From Aphelocoma coerulescens (Eukaryota > Chordata > Aves > Passeriformes > Corvidae): 64,000 nt of DNA. The position numbers and the translations under genes were made by a program. Positions 10,093 through 21,056 of the stretch are shown piece after piece (position 1 is the stretch's first letter; the number at the start of each line of letters is the position of its first letter). The stretch lies in contig NW_027183595.1 in NCBI RefSeq assembly GCF_041296385.1, forward strand, positions 124,001 through 188,000, written 5' to 3'. The notes below the pieces were generated by a model. That model made no database searches and was not told the DNA's origin. It worked only from the letters and a program-made list of their open reading frames with translations.

Positions 10093-11668
10093 CTGCGGCC
10101 GTTTCGGGGGAAATTCGGGGGTTTTGGGGCCAGTTCGGGCTTTGGGGGGGGTTTGGGGCAGATTTGGGGGTTTTGGGGTAGATTTGGGGGTTTTGGGGGG
10201 TGATTGGGGGGATTTGGGGTGAGTTTGGGGGGATTTTGGGGCAGTTTGGGGGGGTTTGGGGGGGAATTCGGGGATTTGGGGGGAGTTTGGGGGGGGTTTT
10301 GGGGGGAGTTTGGGGGGGTTTTGGGAGGAGTTTGGAGATTTTGGGGTGAGTTTGGGGTTTTAGGGGGGGGATTGGGGGAGGTTTGGGGCAGATTTGGGGG
10401 TTTTGGGGGGATTGGGGGGTTTTGGGGCAGATTTGGGGGTTTTGGGGCAGATTCGGGGGATTTGGGGTGAGTTTTGGGGGGATTTTGGGGGGAGTTTGGG
10501 GGGGTATTGGGGGGAGGATTGGGGGTTTTGGGGGGGATTGGGGGTTTTCGGGCAGATTCAGGGATTTTGGGGGAGTTTGGGGATTTTGGGGGCAATTCGG
10601 GGGTTTTGGGGCAGATTTGGGGGTTTTGGGGGCGATTGGGGGGGGTTTGGGGCAGATTTCGGGGTTTGGGGCAGATTTGGGGGTTTTGGGGGGTGATTGG
10701 GGGGATTTGGGGGGAGTTTGGGGGGGTTTTGGGGTGAGTTTGGGGGGGTTTTGTGGGGAGGATTGGGAGTTTTTGGGGGGGATTGGGGGGGTTTTGGGGC
10801 AGATTTGGGGTTTTGGGGGGGATTGGGGGGGTTTGGGGGGAGGATTTTGGGGCGTTTTGGGGGCGATTTGGGGTAGATTTTGGGGGTGTTTGGAGTCACA
10901 TTTTGGGGTATTTTCAGGTCAGATTTTGGGGCGTTTTTAGGAGGATTTTGGGGGGTTTTGGGGTCAGGTTTTGGGGCGTTTTGGGGGGGTTTTGGAGTCA
11001 CATTTTGGGGTATTTTCAGGTCAGATTTTGGGGTTTTTTGAGGGGATTTGGGGCAGATTTTGGGGGGATTTTGGGGCGTTTTTGGGTCCCATTTTGGGGT
11101 ATTTTCGGGTCAGATTTTGGGGCGTTTTTGAGGGGATTTTGGGGCGTTTTGGGGGCGATTTGGGGTAGATTTGGGGGTGTTTGGAGTCACATTTTGGGGT
11201 ATTTTCAGGTCAGATTTTGGGGCGTTTTTAGGAGGATTTTGGGGGGTTTTGGGGTCAGGTTTTGGGGCGTTTTGGGGGGGGTTTGGAGTTCACATTTTGG
11301 GGTATTTCAGGTCAGATTTTGGGGTTTTTTTGAGGGGATTTGGGACAGATTTTGGGGGGATTTTGGGGGCGTTTTTGGGTCCCATTTTGGGTTATTTTCG
11401 GGTCCGATTTTGGGCTCTTTTTAGGGGGATTTTGGGGCATTTTGGGGTAGATTTGGGGTAGATTTTGGGGGGGTTTGGTGTCAGATTTTGGGGTATTTTC
11501 GGGTCAGATTTTGGGGTGTTTTTGAGGGGATTTGGGACAGATTTTGGGGGGATTTTGGGCATTTATGGTCACATTTTGGGGTATTTTCGGGTCCGATTTT
11601 GGGGCGTTTTCAGGGGGTTTTGGGTGAGGTTTTGGGGGGATTTTGGGGGGGTTCTGGGTCCCACTCAC
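10093..11668. repeat. Intron e14-e15: G-rich minisatellite
   Basis: From 10120 to 10880 the plus strand is GGGGGTTTTGGGGCAGATTT and GGGGATTGGGGG words. From 10880 to 11640 it changes to TTTTGGGGTATTTTCAGGTC and GGGGCGTTTT words with an internal duplication of about 300 bp (10880 versus 11170 and 11460). Dense G4 runs make quadruplex formation likely. No exon seen. Confidence 0.88.
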
Positions 11669-11787
11669 CTGTAGACGCTGGCCAGCAGCCCCTGGGCCAG
11701 GCTGAGCCCCCCGAAGAGCCAGAGGGTCTCGTTGGGACCCCGCAGGAGGCTGTGCCCCAGGCGGCGCAGGAAGCGGCTCGGGGAGTC
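11669..11787 (-). CDS. MEGF8: MEGF8 exon e14: first Kelch blade of the second propeller
   Basis: The exon has 39 codons plus two bases: DSPSRFLRRLGHSLLRGPNE, then TLWLFGGLSLAQGLLASVY. It corresponds to the mammalian SRFLHRLGHTMVDGPDATLW segment with LWMFGG. Acceptor CCCCAG|GACTCC; donor TACAG|GTGAGT. Entered in phase 0 from the EGF exon and left in phase 2, and the frame is intact. This exon begins the second beta-propeller, which follows the CUB-EGF block. Confidence 0.94.
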
Positions 11788-13670
11788 CTGGGGGGATTTG
11801 GGGAGAAATTTGGGGGGTTTGGGGAGGTCTGGGGGGGTTTAAAGGGGATTTGGGGGGGATTTGGGGAGGTCTGGGGGGGTTTAAAGGGGATTTGGGGGGG
11901 ATTTGGGGAGGTCTGGGGGGGTTTAAAGGGGATTTGGGGGGATTTGGGGAGGTCTGGGGGGTTTAAAGGGGATTTGGGGGGGATTTGGGGAGGTCTGGGG
12001 GGGTTTAAAGGGGATTTGGGGGGGATTTGGGAGGTCTGGGGGGGTTTAAAGGGGATTTGGGGGGGATTTGGGGAGGTCTGGGGGGGTTTAAAGGGGATTT
12101 GGGGGGGGGTTGGGGAGGTCTGGGGGGGTTTAAAGGGGATTTGGGGGGGATTTGGGGAGGTCTGGGGGGTTTAAAGGGGATTTGGGGGGGATTTGGGGAG
12201 GTTTGGGGGGTTTAAAGGGGATTTTGGGGGGATTTGGGGAGGTCTGGGGGGGTTTAAAGGGGATTTGGGGGGGATTTGGGGAGGTCTGGGGGGGTTTAAA
12301 GGGGATTTGGGGGGGATTTGGGGAGGTCTGGGGGGGTTTAAAGGGGATTTGGGGGGGATTTGGGGAGGTTTGGGGGGTTTAAAGGGGATTTTGGGGGATT
12401 TGGGGAGGTCTGGGGGGGTTTAAAGGGGATTTGGGGGGGATTTGGGGAGGTTTGGGGGGTTTAAAGGGGATTTGGGGGGGATTTGGGGAAAAATCTGGGG
12501 ATTTTGGGGAGGTTTGGGGGGTTTAAAGGGATTTGGGGGGGTTTAAAGGGGATTTGGGGGGGATTTGGGGAAAAATCTGGGAAATTTGGGGAGGTTTGGG
12601 GGGGTTTAAAGGGGATTTGGGGGAGATTTGGGGGAGTTTGGGGGGTTTGGGGAGAAATCCGGGGGATTTAGGGAGGTTTGGGGGGGTTTAAAGGGGATTT
12701 TGGGGAATTTGGGGAGGTTTGGGGGGGTTTAAAGGGGATTTTGGGGGGATTTGGATGGTTTGGGGAGAAATTTGGGGGATTTGAGGGGGTTTGGGGGAGT
12801 TTGGGGAGAAATCCGGGGCATTTGGGGAGGTTTGGGGGGTTTAAAGGGGATTTGGGGATTTGAGGGAGTTTGGGGAGAAATCTGGGGAGGTTTGGGGGCG
12901 TTTAAAGGGGATTTTGGGGGGATTTAAGGGGGTTTGGGGAGAAATTTGGGGCATTTGGGGAGGTTTGGGGGCGTTTAAAGGGGATTTGGGGGGATTTTGG
13001 GGGGATTTGGGATGGTCTGAGGGGGATTGGGGAGAAATTTGGGGGATTTGGGGAGGTTTGGGGGGGTTTAAAGGGGATTGGGGGGGATTTGGGGAGGGTC
13101 TGGGGGGTTTAAAGGGGATTTGGGGGGGATTTGGGGAGGTCTGGGGGGGTTTAAAGGGGATTTGGGGGGGATTTGGGGAGGTTTGGGGGGTTTAAAGGGG
13201 ATTTGGGGGGGTTTGGGGAGGTTTGGGGGGGTTTAAAGGGATTTGGGGGGGATTTGGGGAGGTTTGGGGGGGTTTAAAGGGGATTTGGGGGGGATTTGGG
13301 GAGGTTTGGGGGGGTTTAAAGGGGATTTGGGGGGGATTTGGGGAGGTTTGGGGGGGTTTAAAGGGGATTTGGGGGGGATTTGGGGGGGTTTAAAGGGGAT
13401 TTGGGGGGATTTGGGGAAAAATCTGGGAAATTTGGGGAGGTCTGGGGGGGTTTTTAAAGGGGATTTTGGGGAGATTTGGGGGAGTTTGGGGGGGGTTTGG
13501 GAGAAATCCGGGGGATTTAGGAGGTTTGGGGGGTTTAAAGGGGATTTTGGGGGATTTGGGGATGGTTTGGGGGATTTGGGGGGATTTCGGGGGATTTGGG
13601 GAGAAATTTGGGAAATTTGGGGGGATTTGGGTTTGAGGGATTTTGGGGTTGATTTGGGGTGGATTTGGGG
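11788..13670. repeat. Minisatellite, about 41-42 bp unit (GGTTTAAAGGGGATTTGGGG)
   Basis: This is a very regular G-rich array. Each unit reads roughly GGTTTAAAGGGGATTTGGGG followed by GGATTTGGGGAGGTCTGGGG. It is most uniform at 11820-12480 and 13060-13400 and degenerate between. The same TTTAAA-GGGG motif, on the opposite strand, fills intron e17-e18. Confidence 0.93.
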
Positions 13671-15861
13671 GATTTGGGGTCACTCACATCTTTAGGGGCT
13701 TTGGGGGTGGATTTGGGGGGTCTGGGGTAGATTTGGGGTGGGTTTTTGGGGTGAATTTGGGGGATTTTGGGTCACTCACATCCTCGGGGGTTTGGGGGTG
13801 AATTTGGGGTGGATTTTGGGGTGAATTTGGGGGATTTTGGGTCACTCACGTCCTCGGGGGTTTGGGGGTGAATTTGGGGGATTTTGGGTCACTCACATCC
13901 TCGGGGTTTGGGGTGGATTTGGGGTGGTTTTTGGGGTGAATTTGGGGGATTTTGGGTCACTCACATCCTCGGGGGTTTGGGGTGGATTTGGGGTGGTTTT
14001 TGGGGTGAATTTGGGGGATTTTGGGTCACTCACATCCTCGGGGGTTTTGGGGTGGATTTGGGGGATTTTGGGTGAATTTGGGGGATTTTGGGTCACTCAC
14101 ATCCTCGGGGTTTTGGGGTGGATTTGGGGTGGATTTTTGGGGTGAATTTGGGGGATTTTGGGTCACTCACCGTCCTCGGGGGTTTGGGGGTGGATTTGGG
14201 GGGTTTTTTTGGGTGAATTTGGGGGATTTTGGGCCACTCACATCCTCGGGGGTTTTGGGGTGGATTTGGGGTGGTTTTTGGGGTGATTTGGGGTGGTTTT
14301 TGGGGTGGATTTGGGGGGGGTTTTGGGTCACTCACATCCTCGGGGTTTTGGGGTGGATTTGGGGTGGATTTTGGGGTGAATTTGGGGGATTTGGGGTCAC
14401 TCACATCCTCAGGGGTTTGGGGGTGGATTTGGGGTGGATTTTGGGGTGAATTTGGGGGATTTTGGGCCACTCACATCCTCGGGGGTTTTGGGGTGGATTT
14501 GGGGTGGTTTTTGGGGTGGATTTGGGGGATTTTGGGTCACTCACATCCTCGGGGGTTCAGGGGTGGATTTGGGGAGTTTTTTGGGGTGAATTTGGGGGAT
14601 TTTGGGTCACTCACATCCTCGGGGGTTTGGGGGTGGGTTTGGGGTGGATTTTGGGGTGGATTTGGGGGGTTTTGGGTCACTCACATCCTCGGGGGTTTGG
14701 GGGTGGATTTGGGGTGGATTTTGGGGTGAATTTGGGGGATTTTGGGTCACTCACATCCTCGGGGGTTTTGGGGTGGATTTTGGGGTGGATTTGGGGGGTT
14801 TTTGGGGTGGATTTGGGGGGTTTGGGGTGAATTTGGGGGGTTTTGGGTCACTCACATCCTCGGGGGTTTGGGGGTGAATTTGGGGTGGATTTTGGGGTGG
14901 ATTTGGGGGATTTTGGGTCACTCACATCCTCGGGGGTTTGGGGTGGATTTGGGTTTTTTTTTTTTGGGGTGGATTCGGGGGATTTTGGGGTGAATTTGGG
15001 GGGTTTTGGGTCACTCACATCCTCGGGGGTTTGGGGTGAATTTGGGGTGGTTTTTGGGGTGGATTTGGGGGGTTTTGGGTCACTCACATCCTCGGGGGTT
15101 CTGGGGTGGATTTGGGGTGGTTTTTGGGGTGAATTTGGGGGATTTTGGGTCACTCACATCCTCGGGGGTTTGGGGGTGGATTTGGGGTGGATTTTGGGGT
15201 GAATTTGGGGGTTTTGGGTCACTCACATCCTCGGGGGTTTGGGGGTGAATTTGGGGTGGATTTTGGGGTGGATTTGGGGATTTTGGGTCACTCACATCCT
15301 CGGGGGTTTGGGGTGGATTTGGGGTTTTTTTTTGGGGTGGATTCGGGGGATTTTGGGGTGAATTTGGGGGGTTTTTGGGTCACTCACATCCTCGGGGGTT
15401 TGGGGTGAATTTGGGGTGGTTTTTGGGGTGGATTTGGGGGGTTTTGGGTCACTCACATCCTCGGGGGTTTGGGGGTGGATTTGGGGTGGATTTGGGGGTG
15501 AATTTGGGGTGGATTTGGGGGTTTTTGGGGTGAATTTGGGGGATTTTGGGTCACTCACATCCTCGGGGGTTTGGGGGTGGATTTGGGGTGGATTTTGGGG
15601 TGAATTTGGGGGGTTTTGGGTCACTCACATCCTCAGGGGTTTGGGGGTGGATTTGGGGTGGATTTTGGGGTGAATTTGGGGGATTTTGGCCGACTCACAT
15701 CCTCGGGGGTTCAGGGGTGGATTTGGGGTGGATTTTGGGGTGGATTTGGGGTGGTTTTTGGGGTGAATTTGGGGGATTTTGGGTCACTCACATCCTCGGG
15801 GGTTTGGGGGTAGATTTGGGGTGGATTTTGGGGTGAATTTGGGGGATTTTGGGTCACTCAC
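13671..15861. repeat. About 70 bp array carrying about 29 copies of the e13 splice donor
   Basis: Each unit contains GGTCACTCACATCCTCGGGG, whose minus strand is the last 12 exonic bases of e13 (ACCCCCGAGGAT) followed by the donor GTGAGTGACC. I count about 29 copies before the true junction at 15862, spaced about 70 bp. A few vary (for example near 13842, 14163, 15693). The remainder of the unit is GGGGTGGATTTGGGGTGG words. Confidence 0.94.
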
Positions 15862-15972
15862 ATCCTCGGGGGTGTCGGCCACCAGGGGCTCCCACACGAT
15901 GGATCCGGGCCCCAGGGGGGAGGAGCAGTTGGGACCCCCAAAACCCTCGGGGCACTCGCAGCCCCCCCTGGC
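15862..15972 (-). CDS. MEGF8: MEGF8 exon e13 (copy A): EGF-like module
   Basis: The exon has 37 codons, ARGGCECPEGFGGPNCSSPL to VWEPLVADTPED. CxCPxGFGGPxC is the end of an EGF module, and the following IVWEPL matches mammalian MEGF8 LVWETL. Acceptor CCCCAG|GCC; donor GAT|GTGAGT, phase 0 at both ends. In this copy the frame is intact. The 12 bases at its 3' edge plus donor seed the array at 13671-15861. A second copy of this exon is at 23878-23989. Confidence 0.93.
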
Positions 15973-17139
15973 CTGGGGAGGGGGCAGGGAAGGGTCAGGA
16001 CCCCCCCAAAAATCCCCCCCCAAAAAAATCCCGGATTCACCAGAAATTCCCCTCCCTCCCCCCCCCCCAAAAAATCCCAAAAAACCCCAAATTCCCCGGA
16101 AATTTTGAGCTCAAAGAGCCCCAAATTTGCCCCCAAATCCCCCCAAATTTGCCTCCAAATTTCTCCCCAAAAAATCCCCAAATATCCCCCAACCCCCCCC
16201 CCAATTTCCCCCCCAAATCCCCCCAAAAATCCCAATTTTCTGCCCCCAAAATCCAACTTTTTCTTCCCCCAAAATCCCATTACCCCAAAATTCCCGATTT
16301 TCTCTCAAAAATCCCAATTTCTCCTCAAAATCCCCAATTCCACCCAAAATCCCCAATTCCACCCCAAAAATCCCCATTTCCCCCCCCCAAATCCCCAATT
16401 TCCCCCAAAAATCCACTTAAAACCCCCAAAAATCCCCAATTTCCCCCTACAAAAATCCCTTTTTTTGGCCCAAATTCCCCATTTTCCCCCCAAAACCCCT
16501 TTTTTTTCCCCCAAATTCCCCTTTTTTTGCCCAAAAATCCCCATTTTTGCCCCCAAAAATCCCATTGTTTTCCCCAATTCCCCATTTCCCCCCCAAACAC
16601 CACATTTTTCCCTCCCAAAATCCCTTTTTTTTTGGTTTTTTCCCCAAATTCCCCATTTTCCCCCAACCCCCCATTTTTTTTCCCCAAATTCCCCTTTTCT
16701 CTCCCAAAACCCCCAATTTCCCCCCCCCAAATCCCTCTTTTCCTCAAATTCCCCCATTTTTCCCCCAAATTCCCCATTTTTTCCCCCCAAAACCCCTTTT
16801 TTTTCCCAAATTCCCCTTTTTTTTGCCCCAAAATCCCCATTTTTCCCCCCCAAAATCCCATTTTTTTTTCCCCCAAATTCCCCATTTTTCCCCCCAAATC
16901 CCCGTTGTTTTTTTTTCTTTTTCCCCCCAAATTCCCCTTTTTTTTCCCCCCAAAATCCCATTTTTTTTCCCAAATTCCCCATTTTTCCCCCCAAACCCCT
17001 GCTGTATTTTTATTTTTTTCACCAAATTCCCCTTTTTCCCCCCCAAAACCCCAATTTCCCCCCCCAAAAAATCCCATTTTTTTCCTTTTTTTTTTCCCAA
17101 ATTCGCCGTTTTTGGCCCCAAAGCCGCTCCCCCGCTCAC
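15973..17139. repeat. Pyrimidine-rich intron e12-e13 (copy A)
   Basis: This is about 1.15 kb of CCCCAAATTCCCCATTTTT-like low-complexity sequence, C-rich on plus, with long C and T homopolymers. It is nearly the same as 23990-25159. Mammalian MEGF8 has an additional EGF module around here; I see no cysteine-coding exon in this interval. Confidence 0.85.
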
Positions 17140-17271
17140 CGTGGGGCAGGCGGGGGGGGAGGGGCCGGCGGTGGGGGAGGGGCAGTGGGGGGGGCAGGGC
17201 CGCGGCTCCGCCCTGGCCTGGAAGCCCCAGGGCTCGGCGCCGTCGGCTTCCAAATAAAGCAACCAAAATCC
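17140..17271 (-). CDS. MEGF8: MEGF8 exon e12 (copy A): end of CUB domain and EGF start
   Basis: The exon encodes the CUB terminus YLEADGAEPWGFQARA, then RPCPPHCPSPTAG and a proline-rich PPACPT. It parallels mammalian HWEANGSSSWGFNAS. Acceptor TTCCAG|GGATTTTGG; donor ACG|GTGAGC. Copy A has one extra base after GGATTTTGG (GGTTGC against GGTGC in copy B), which breaks the frame at LV|LYLEAD. Copy B has the correct start but lacks a G later. Each copy supplies what the other misses, as expected for consensus errors. Confidence 0.88.
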
Positions 17272-19310
17272 CTGGAAAACAGCGGCAAAAGGGGGAAAAA
17301 AAATTCCCAAAAATTCCCCAAAAATTCCGCCCAAAAATCCCGGATCCATCCCAAAAAAAACCCGGGGAAAATCGGGGCAGAAATGGGGGGAAAAATGGGC
17401 AAAAATGGGCAAAAAACCCCAAAAATCCAAGAAAAACTTCAAATAATTGATTTAAAATACCCCTAAAAATTCCCAAAATTTCCCCAAAATCCTGGATCCA
17501 TCCAAAAAAAAACCCGGGGAAAATCGGGCCGGAAATGGGGGAAAAATGGGAAAAATGGGCAAAAAAACCCAAAAAATCCAAGAAAAACTTCAAAATAAAT
17601 TGATTTTAAAAACCCCAAAAATTCCCAAAGAATTCCCAAAAAATCCCCCAAAATTTTAGATCCAATCCCAAAAAATACCCGGGGAAAATCGGGGCGGAAA
17701 TGGGGGAAAAATGGGGAAAAAAACCCAAAAAATCCAAGAAAAACTTCAAAATAATTGATTTAAATACCCTAAAAATTCCCAAAAATTTCCCCAAATCCTG
17801 GATCCATCCCAAAAAAAAACCCGGGGAAAATCGGGCCGGAAATGGGGGAAAAATGGGGAAAAATGGGCAAAAAAACCCAAAAAATCCAAGAAAAACTTCA
17901 AAATAAATTGATTTTAAAAACCCCAAAAATTCCCAAAGAATTCCCAAAAAATCCCCCAAAATTTTAGATCCAATCCCAAAAAATACCCGGGGAAAATCGG
18001 GGCGGAAATGGGGGAAAAATGGGGAAAAAAACCCAAAAAAATCCAAGAAAAACTTCAAATAAATTGATTTAGAAACCCCTAAAAATTCCCAAAAATCCCC
18101 CCCAAAATCCCGGATCCATCCCAAAAAAAAACCCCGGGGAAAATCGGGGAGAAATGGGGGAAAAATGGGGGAAAAATGGGCAAAAAACCCCAAAAAATCC
18201 AAGAAAAACTTCAAAATAAATTGATTTAAATACCCCTAAAAATTCCCAAAAATTCCCCAAAAATTCCGCCCAAAAATCCGGATCCATCCCCAAAAAAACC
18301 CGGGGGAAATCGGGGCGGAAATGGGGGAAAAATGGGCAAAAAAACCCAAAAAATCCAAGAAAAACTTCAAAATAAATTGATTTAAATACCCTAAAAATTC
18401 CCAAAAATTCCCCAAAAATTCCGCCCAAAATCCCAGATCCATCCAACAAAAACCCGGGAAAATCGGGGCGGAAATGGGGAAAAAAACCCCAAAAAATCCA
18501 AGAAAAACTTCAAAATAAATTGATTTAAATACCCCTAAAAATTCCCAAAATTCCCCCCAAAATCCCGGATCCATCCCAAAAAAAAACCGGGGAAAATCGG
18601 GCCGGAAATGGGGGAAAAATGGGGAAAAATGGCAAAAAAACCCAAAAAAATCCAAGAAAAACTTCAAATAAATTGATTTAGAAACCCCTAAAAATCCCCA
18701 AAAATTCCCCCCAAAATTCCTGGGTTCATCCCAAAAAAAACCCCTGGGAAAATCGGGCCAGAAATGGGGGAGAAATGGGCAAAAAACCACCAAAATCCAA
18801 GAAAAACTTCAAAATAAATTGATTTTAAAACCCCAAAAATTCCCAAAGAATTCCAAAAAATCCCCAAAAATTTTAGATCCAATCCCAAAAAAAAACCCGG
18901 GGAAAATCGGGGCGGAAATGGGGGAAAAATGGGGAAAAAACCCCCAAAAAATCCAAGAAAAACTTCAAATAAATTGATTTAGAAACCCCTAAAAATTCCC
19001 AAAAATCCCCCCCCAAAAATCCTGGATTCATCCCAAAAAAAACCCCGGGGAAAATCGGGGGAGAATGGGGGGAAAAATGGGGGAAAAATGGGCAAAAAAC
19101 CCCAAAATATCCAAGAAAAACTTCAAAATAAATTGATTTAAATACCCCTAAAAATCCCAAAAATTCCCCCCAAAATCCCGGATCCATCCCAAAAAAAACC
19201 CCCGGGGAAAATCGGGGAAAAATGGGAAAAAAAATCCCAAAAATCCAAGAAAAACTTCAAATAAATTGATTTAAAAACCCCCAAAATTCCCCCAAAATTC
19301 CCAAAAATTC
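17272..19310. repeat. About 155-165 bp tandem array, A/C-rich (copy A)
   Basis: About 12-13 units share GATCCATCCCAAAAAAAACC, GGGGAAAATCGGGGCGGAAA and AACTTCAAATAAATTGATTT. The GGATCCATCC marker recurs near 17343, 17504, 17803, 18283, 18437, 18571 and 19183. The sequence is less GC-rich than its neighbours. The matching array in copy B is 25290-27010. Confidence 0.92.
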
Positions 19311-19755
19311 CCCCAAAAAATTCCCCCCAAATTTTTCTAAAAAATTCCTCAAAAAATTCCTGCAAAAATTTGCAAAAATTCCCCAAAAAATTCCCAAAAT
19401 TTCCCCCCAAATTTCCCAAAAACTCCCTCAAAAAATTCCCCCAAAAATTCGCAAAAATTCCCTAAAAATTCACAAAAATTCCCCCCAAAAGTCCCCCAAA
19501 ATTCCAAAAAACTCCCTCAAAAAACTCCCCCAAAAATTCGCAAAAATTCTCCAAATTCCCCCAAAATTCTCCAGAATTTCCCAAAATTTCCTAAAAACTC
19601 CTCAAAAAATTCCCCCAAAAATTTGGAAAAATTCACAAAAATTCCCCAAAATTTGAAAAAAATTCCACAAAATTCCCTCAAAAAATTCCCCAAAATTCCC
19701 AAAATTTCCCCCCCCAATTCCCCTAAGATTCCCAAAAATTCCCCAAAAAATCCTG
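19311..19755. repeat. AAAAATTCCCC low-complexity block (copy A)
   Basis: Short imperfect repeats of CAAAAATTCCCCCAAAATTC run for about 450 bases. The block ends abruptly near 19755, where the G/C strand bias inverts inside the intron. Matching sequence is at 27010-27500. Confidence 0.8.
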
Positions 19756-20924
19756 GAAAACATCGACCAAAAAAACCCCGAAAATGGGAATTTGGGGCTG
19801 ATTTGGGGGCATTTTTGGGGTCCCCGAGTTGATTTTTGGGGTTCCTGAGTCCATTTTTGGGGTTATTTGGGGTCCCTGAGTTGATTTTTGGGGGTTTTTG
19901 GGGTTCCCAAGATGATTTTTTTGGGTTTTTGGGGTCCCCAAATTAATTTTTGGGGGTTTTTTTAAGTCCCCGAGTTGATTTTTGGGGTTCCCGAGTAGAT
20001 TTTTGGGGGGTTTTGGGTCCCCGAGTCCATTTTTGGGGGTTTTGGGGTTCCCAAGTTGATTTTTGGGGTTCCCAAGTCCATTTTTGGGGTTCCTGAGTCC
20101 ATTTTTGGGGTTTTTTGGGCTCCTGAGTTGATTTTTGGGGTTTTTGGGGTCCCCAAGATGATTTTTTTGGTGGTTTTTTTGCCTCCTGAGTCCATTTTTG
20201 GTTTTTTTGGGGGTTCCCGAATCCATTTTTGGGGTTCCCAAGTCCATTTTTGGGGGTTTTTGGGGTCCCCGAGTTGATTTTTGGGGTCCCCGACTTGATT
20301 TTTTGGGGTTCCAGAGTTGATTTGGGGGGTTTTGGGGTCCCTGAGTTGAATTTTTGGGGTTTTTTTGCCTCCCAAGTCCATTTTTTGGGGTTTTTGGGTC
20401 CCCGAGTTGATTTTTGGGGTTCCCGAGTAGATTTTTGGGGTTCCTGAGTCGATTTTGGGGGTTTTTGGGGTCCCCGAGTGGGATTTTTGGGGGTTTTTGG
20501 GGTCCCCGAGTTGATTTTGGGCTTCCCGAATCCATTTTGGGGGTTTTTGGGGTCCCTGAGTTGATATTTTGGGTTTTTTTTTGCCTCCCAAGTCCATTTT
20601 TTGGGGTTTTTGGGTCCCCGAGTGGATTTTTGGGGGTTTTTGGGGTCCCCGAGTTGATTTTTGGGGTTCCCGAGTCGATTTTTGGGGTTCCCGAGTCGAT
20701 TTTGGGGGGTTTTTGGGGTCCCCGAGTGGATTTTTGGGGGTTTTTTGGGTCCCCGAGTTGATTTTTGGGGTTCCTGAGTCGATTTTGGGGGGTTTTTGGG
20801 GTCCCCGAGTGGATTTTTGGGGGTTTTTTGGGTCCCCGAGTTGATTTTTGGGGTTCCCGAGTCGATTTTGGGGGGTTTTTGGGGTCCCCGAGTGGATTCT
20901 TGGGCGTTTTTGGGGTTCCCGTAC
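19756..20924. repeat. About 25-30 bp array of GGTCCCCGAGTTGATTTTTG (copy A)
   Basis: The array alternates GTCCCCGAGTTGATTTTTGG, GGTTCCCGAGTCGATTTTGG and GGGTTTTTGGGGTC. It abuts the donor of exon e11. No exon is seen. The equivalent array in copy B is 27531-28762. Confidence 0.9.
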
Positions 20925-21056
20925 CTGACTTGGCCTCCAGGCTGAGGCTGTGCTGGGACCCCCCCCGCAGAGGGCCCCGATCAGGGTGGGGTCCCCCTGG
21001 ACCCCTCCCCCATCCAGCAGCGCCGGGACCCCATCGAAGGCGTAGACGAAGCTGCC
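20925..21056 (-). CDS. MEGF8: MEGF8 exon e11 (copy A): CUB domain core
   Basis: The exon encodes GSFVYAFDGVPALLDGGG, then QGDPTLIGALCGGG, then (in the next frame) SQHSLSLEAKSG. This parallels the mammalian CUB segment YVLAFDGFPRFLDTG...LIAAFCG...VQALSG, including the cysteine of the CUB disulphide. Acceptor CCCCAG|GGCAGC; donor TCAG|GTACGG. A run of eight C at 20959-20966 is one short of the nine that would hold the frame; copy B has eleven. The exon must leave in phase 1 to join e12, so 133 bases are expected against 132 seen. Confidence 0.89.

Noticed and set aside
17272..19310. AATAAA polyadenylation signals in the 160-bp array
   Set aside because: The motif lies on the plus strand, antisense to MEGF8, and is part of the repeat unit. 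No gene ends there.
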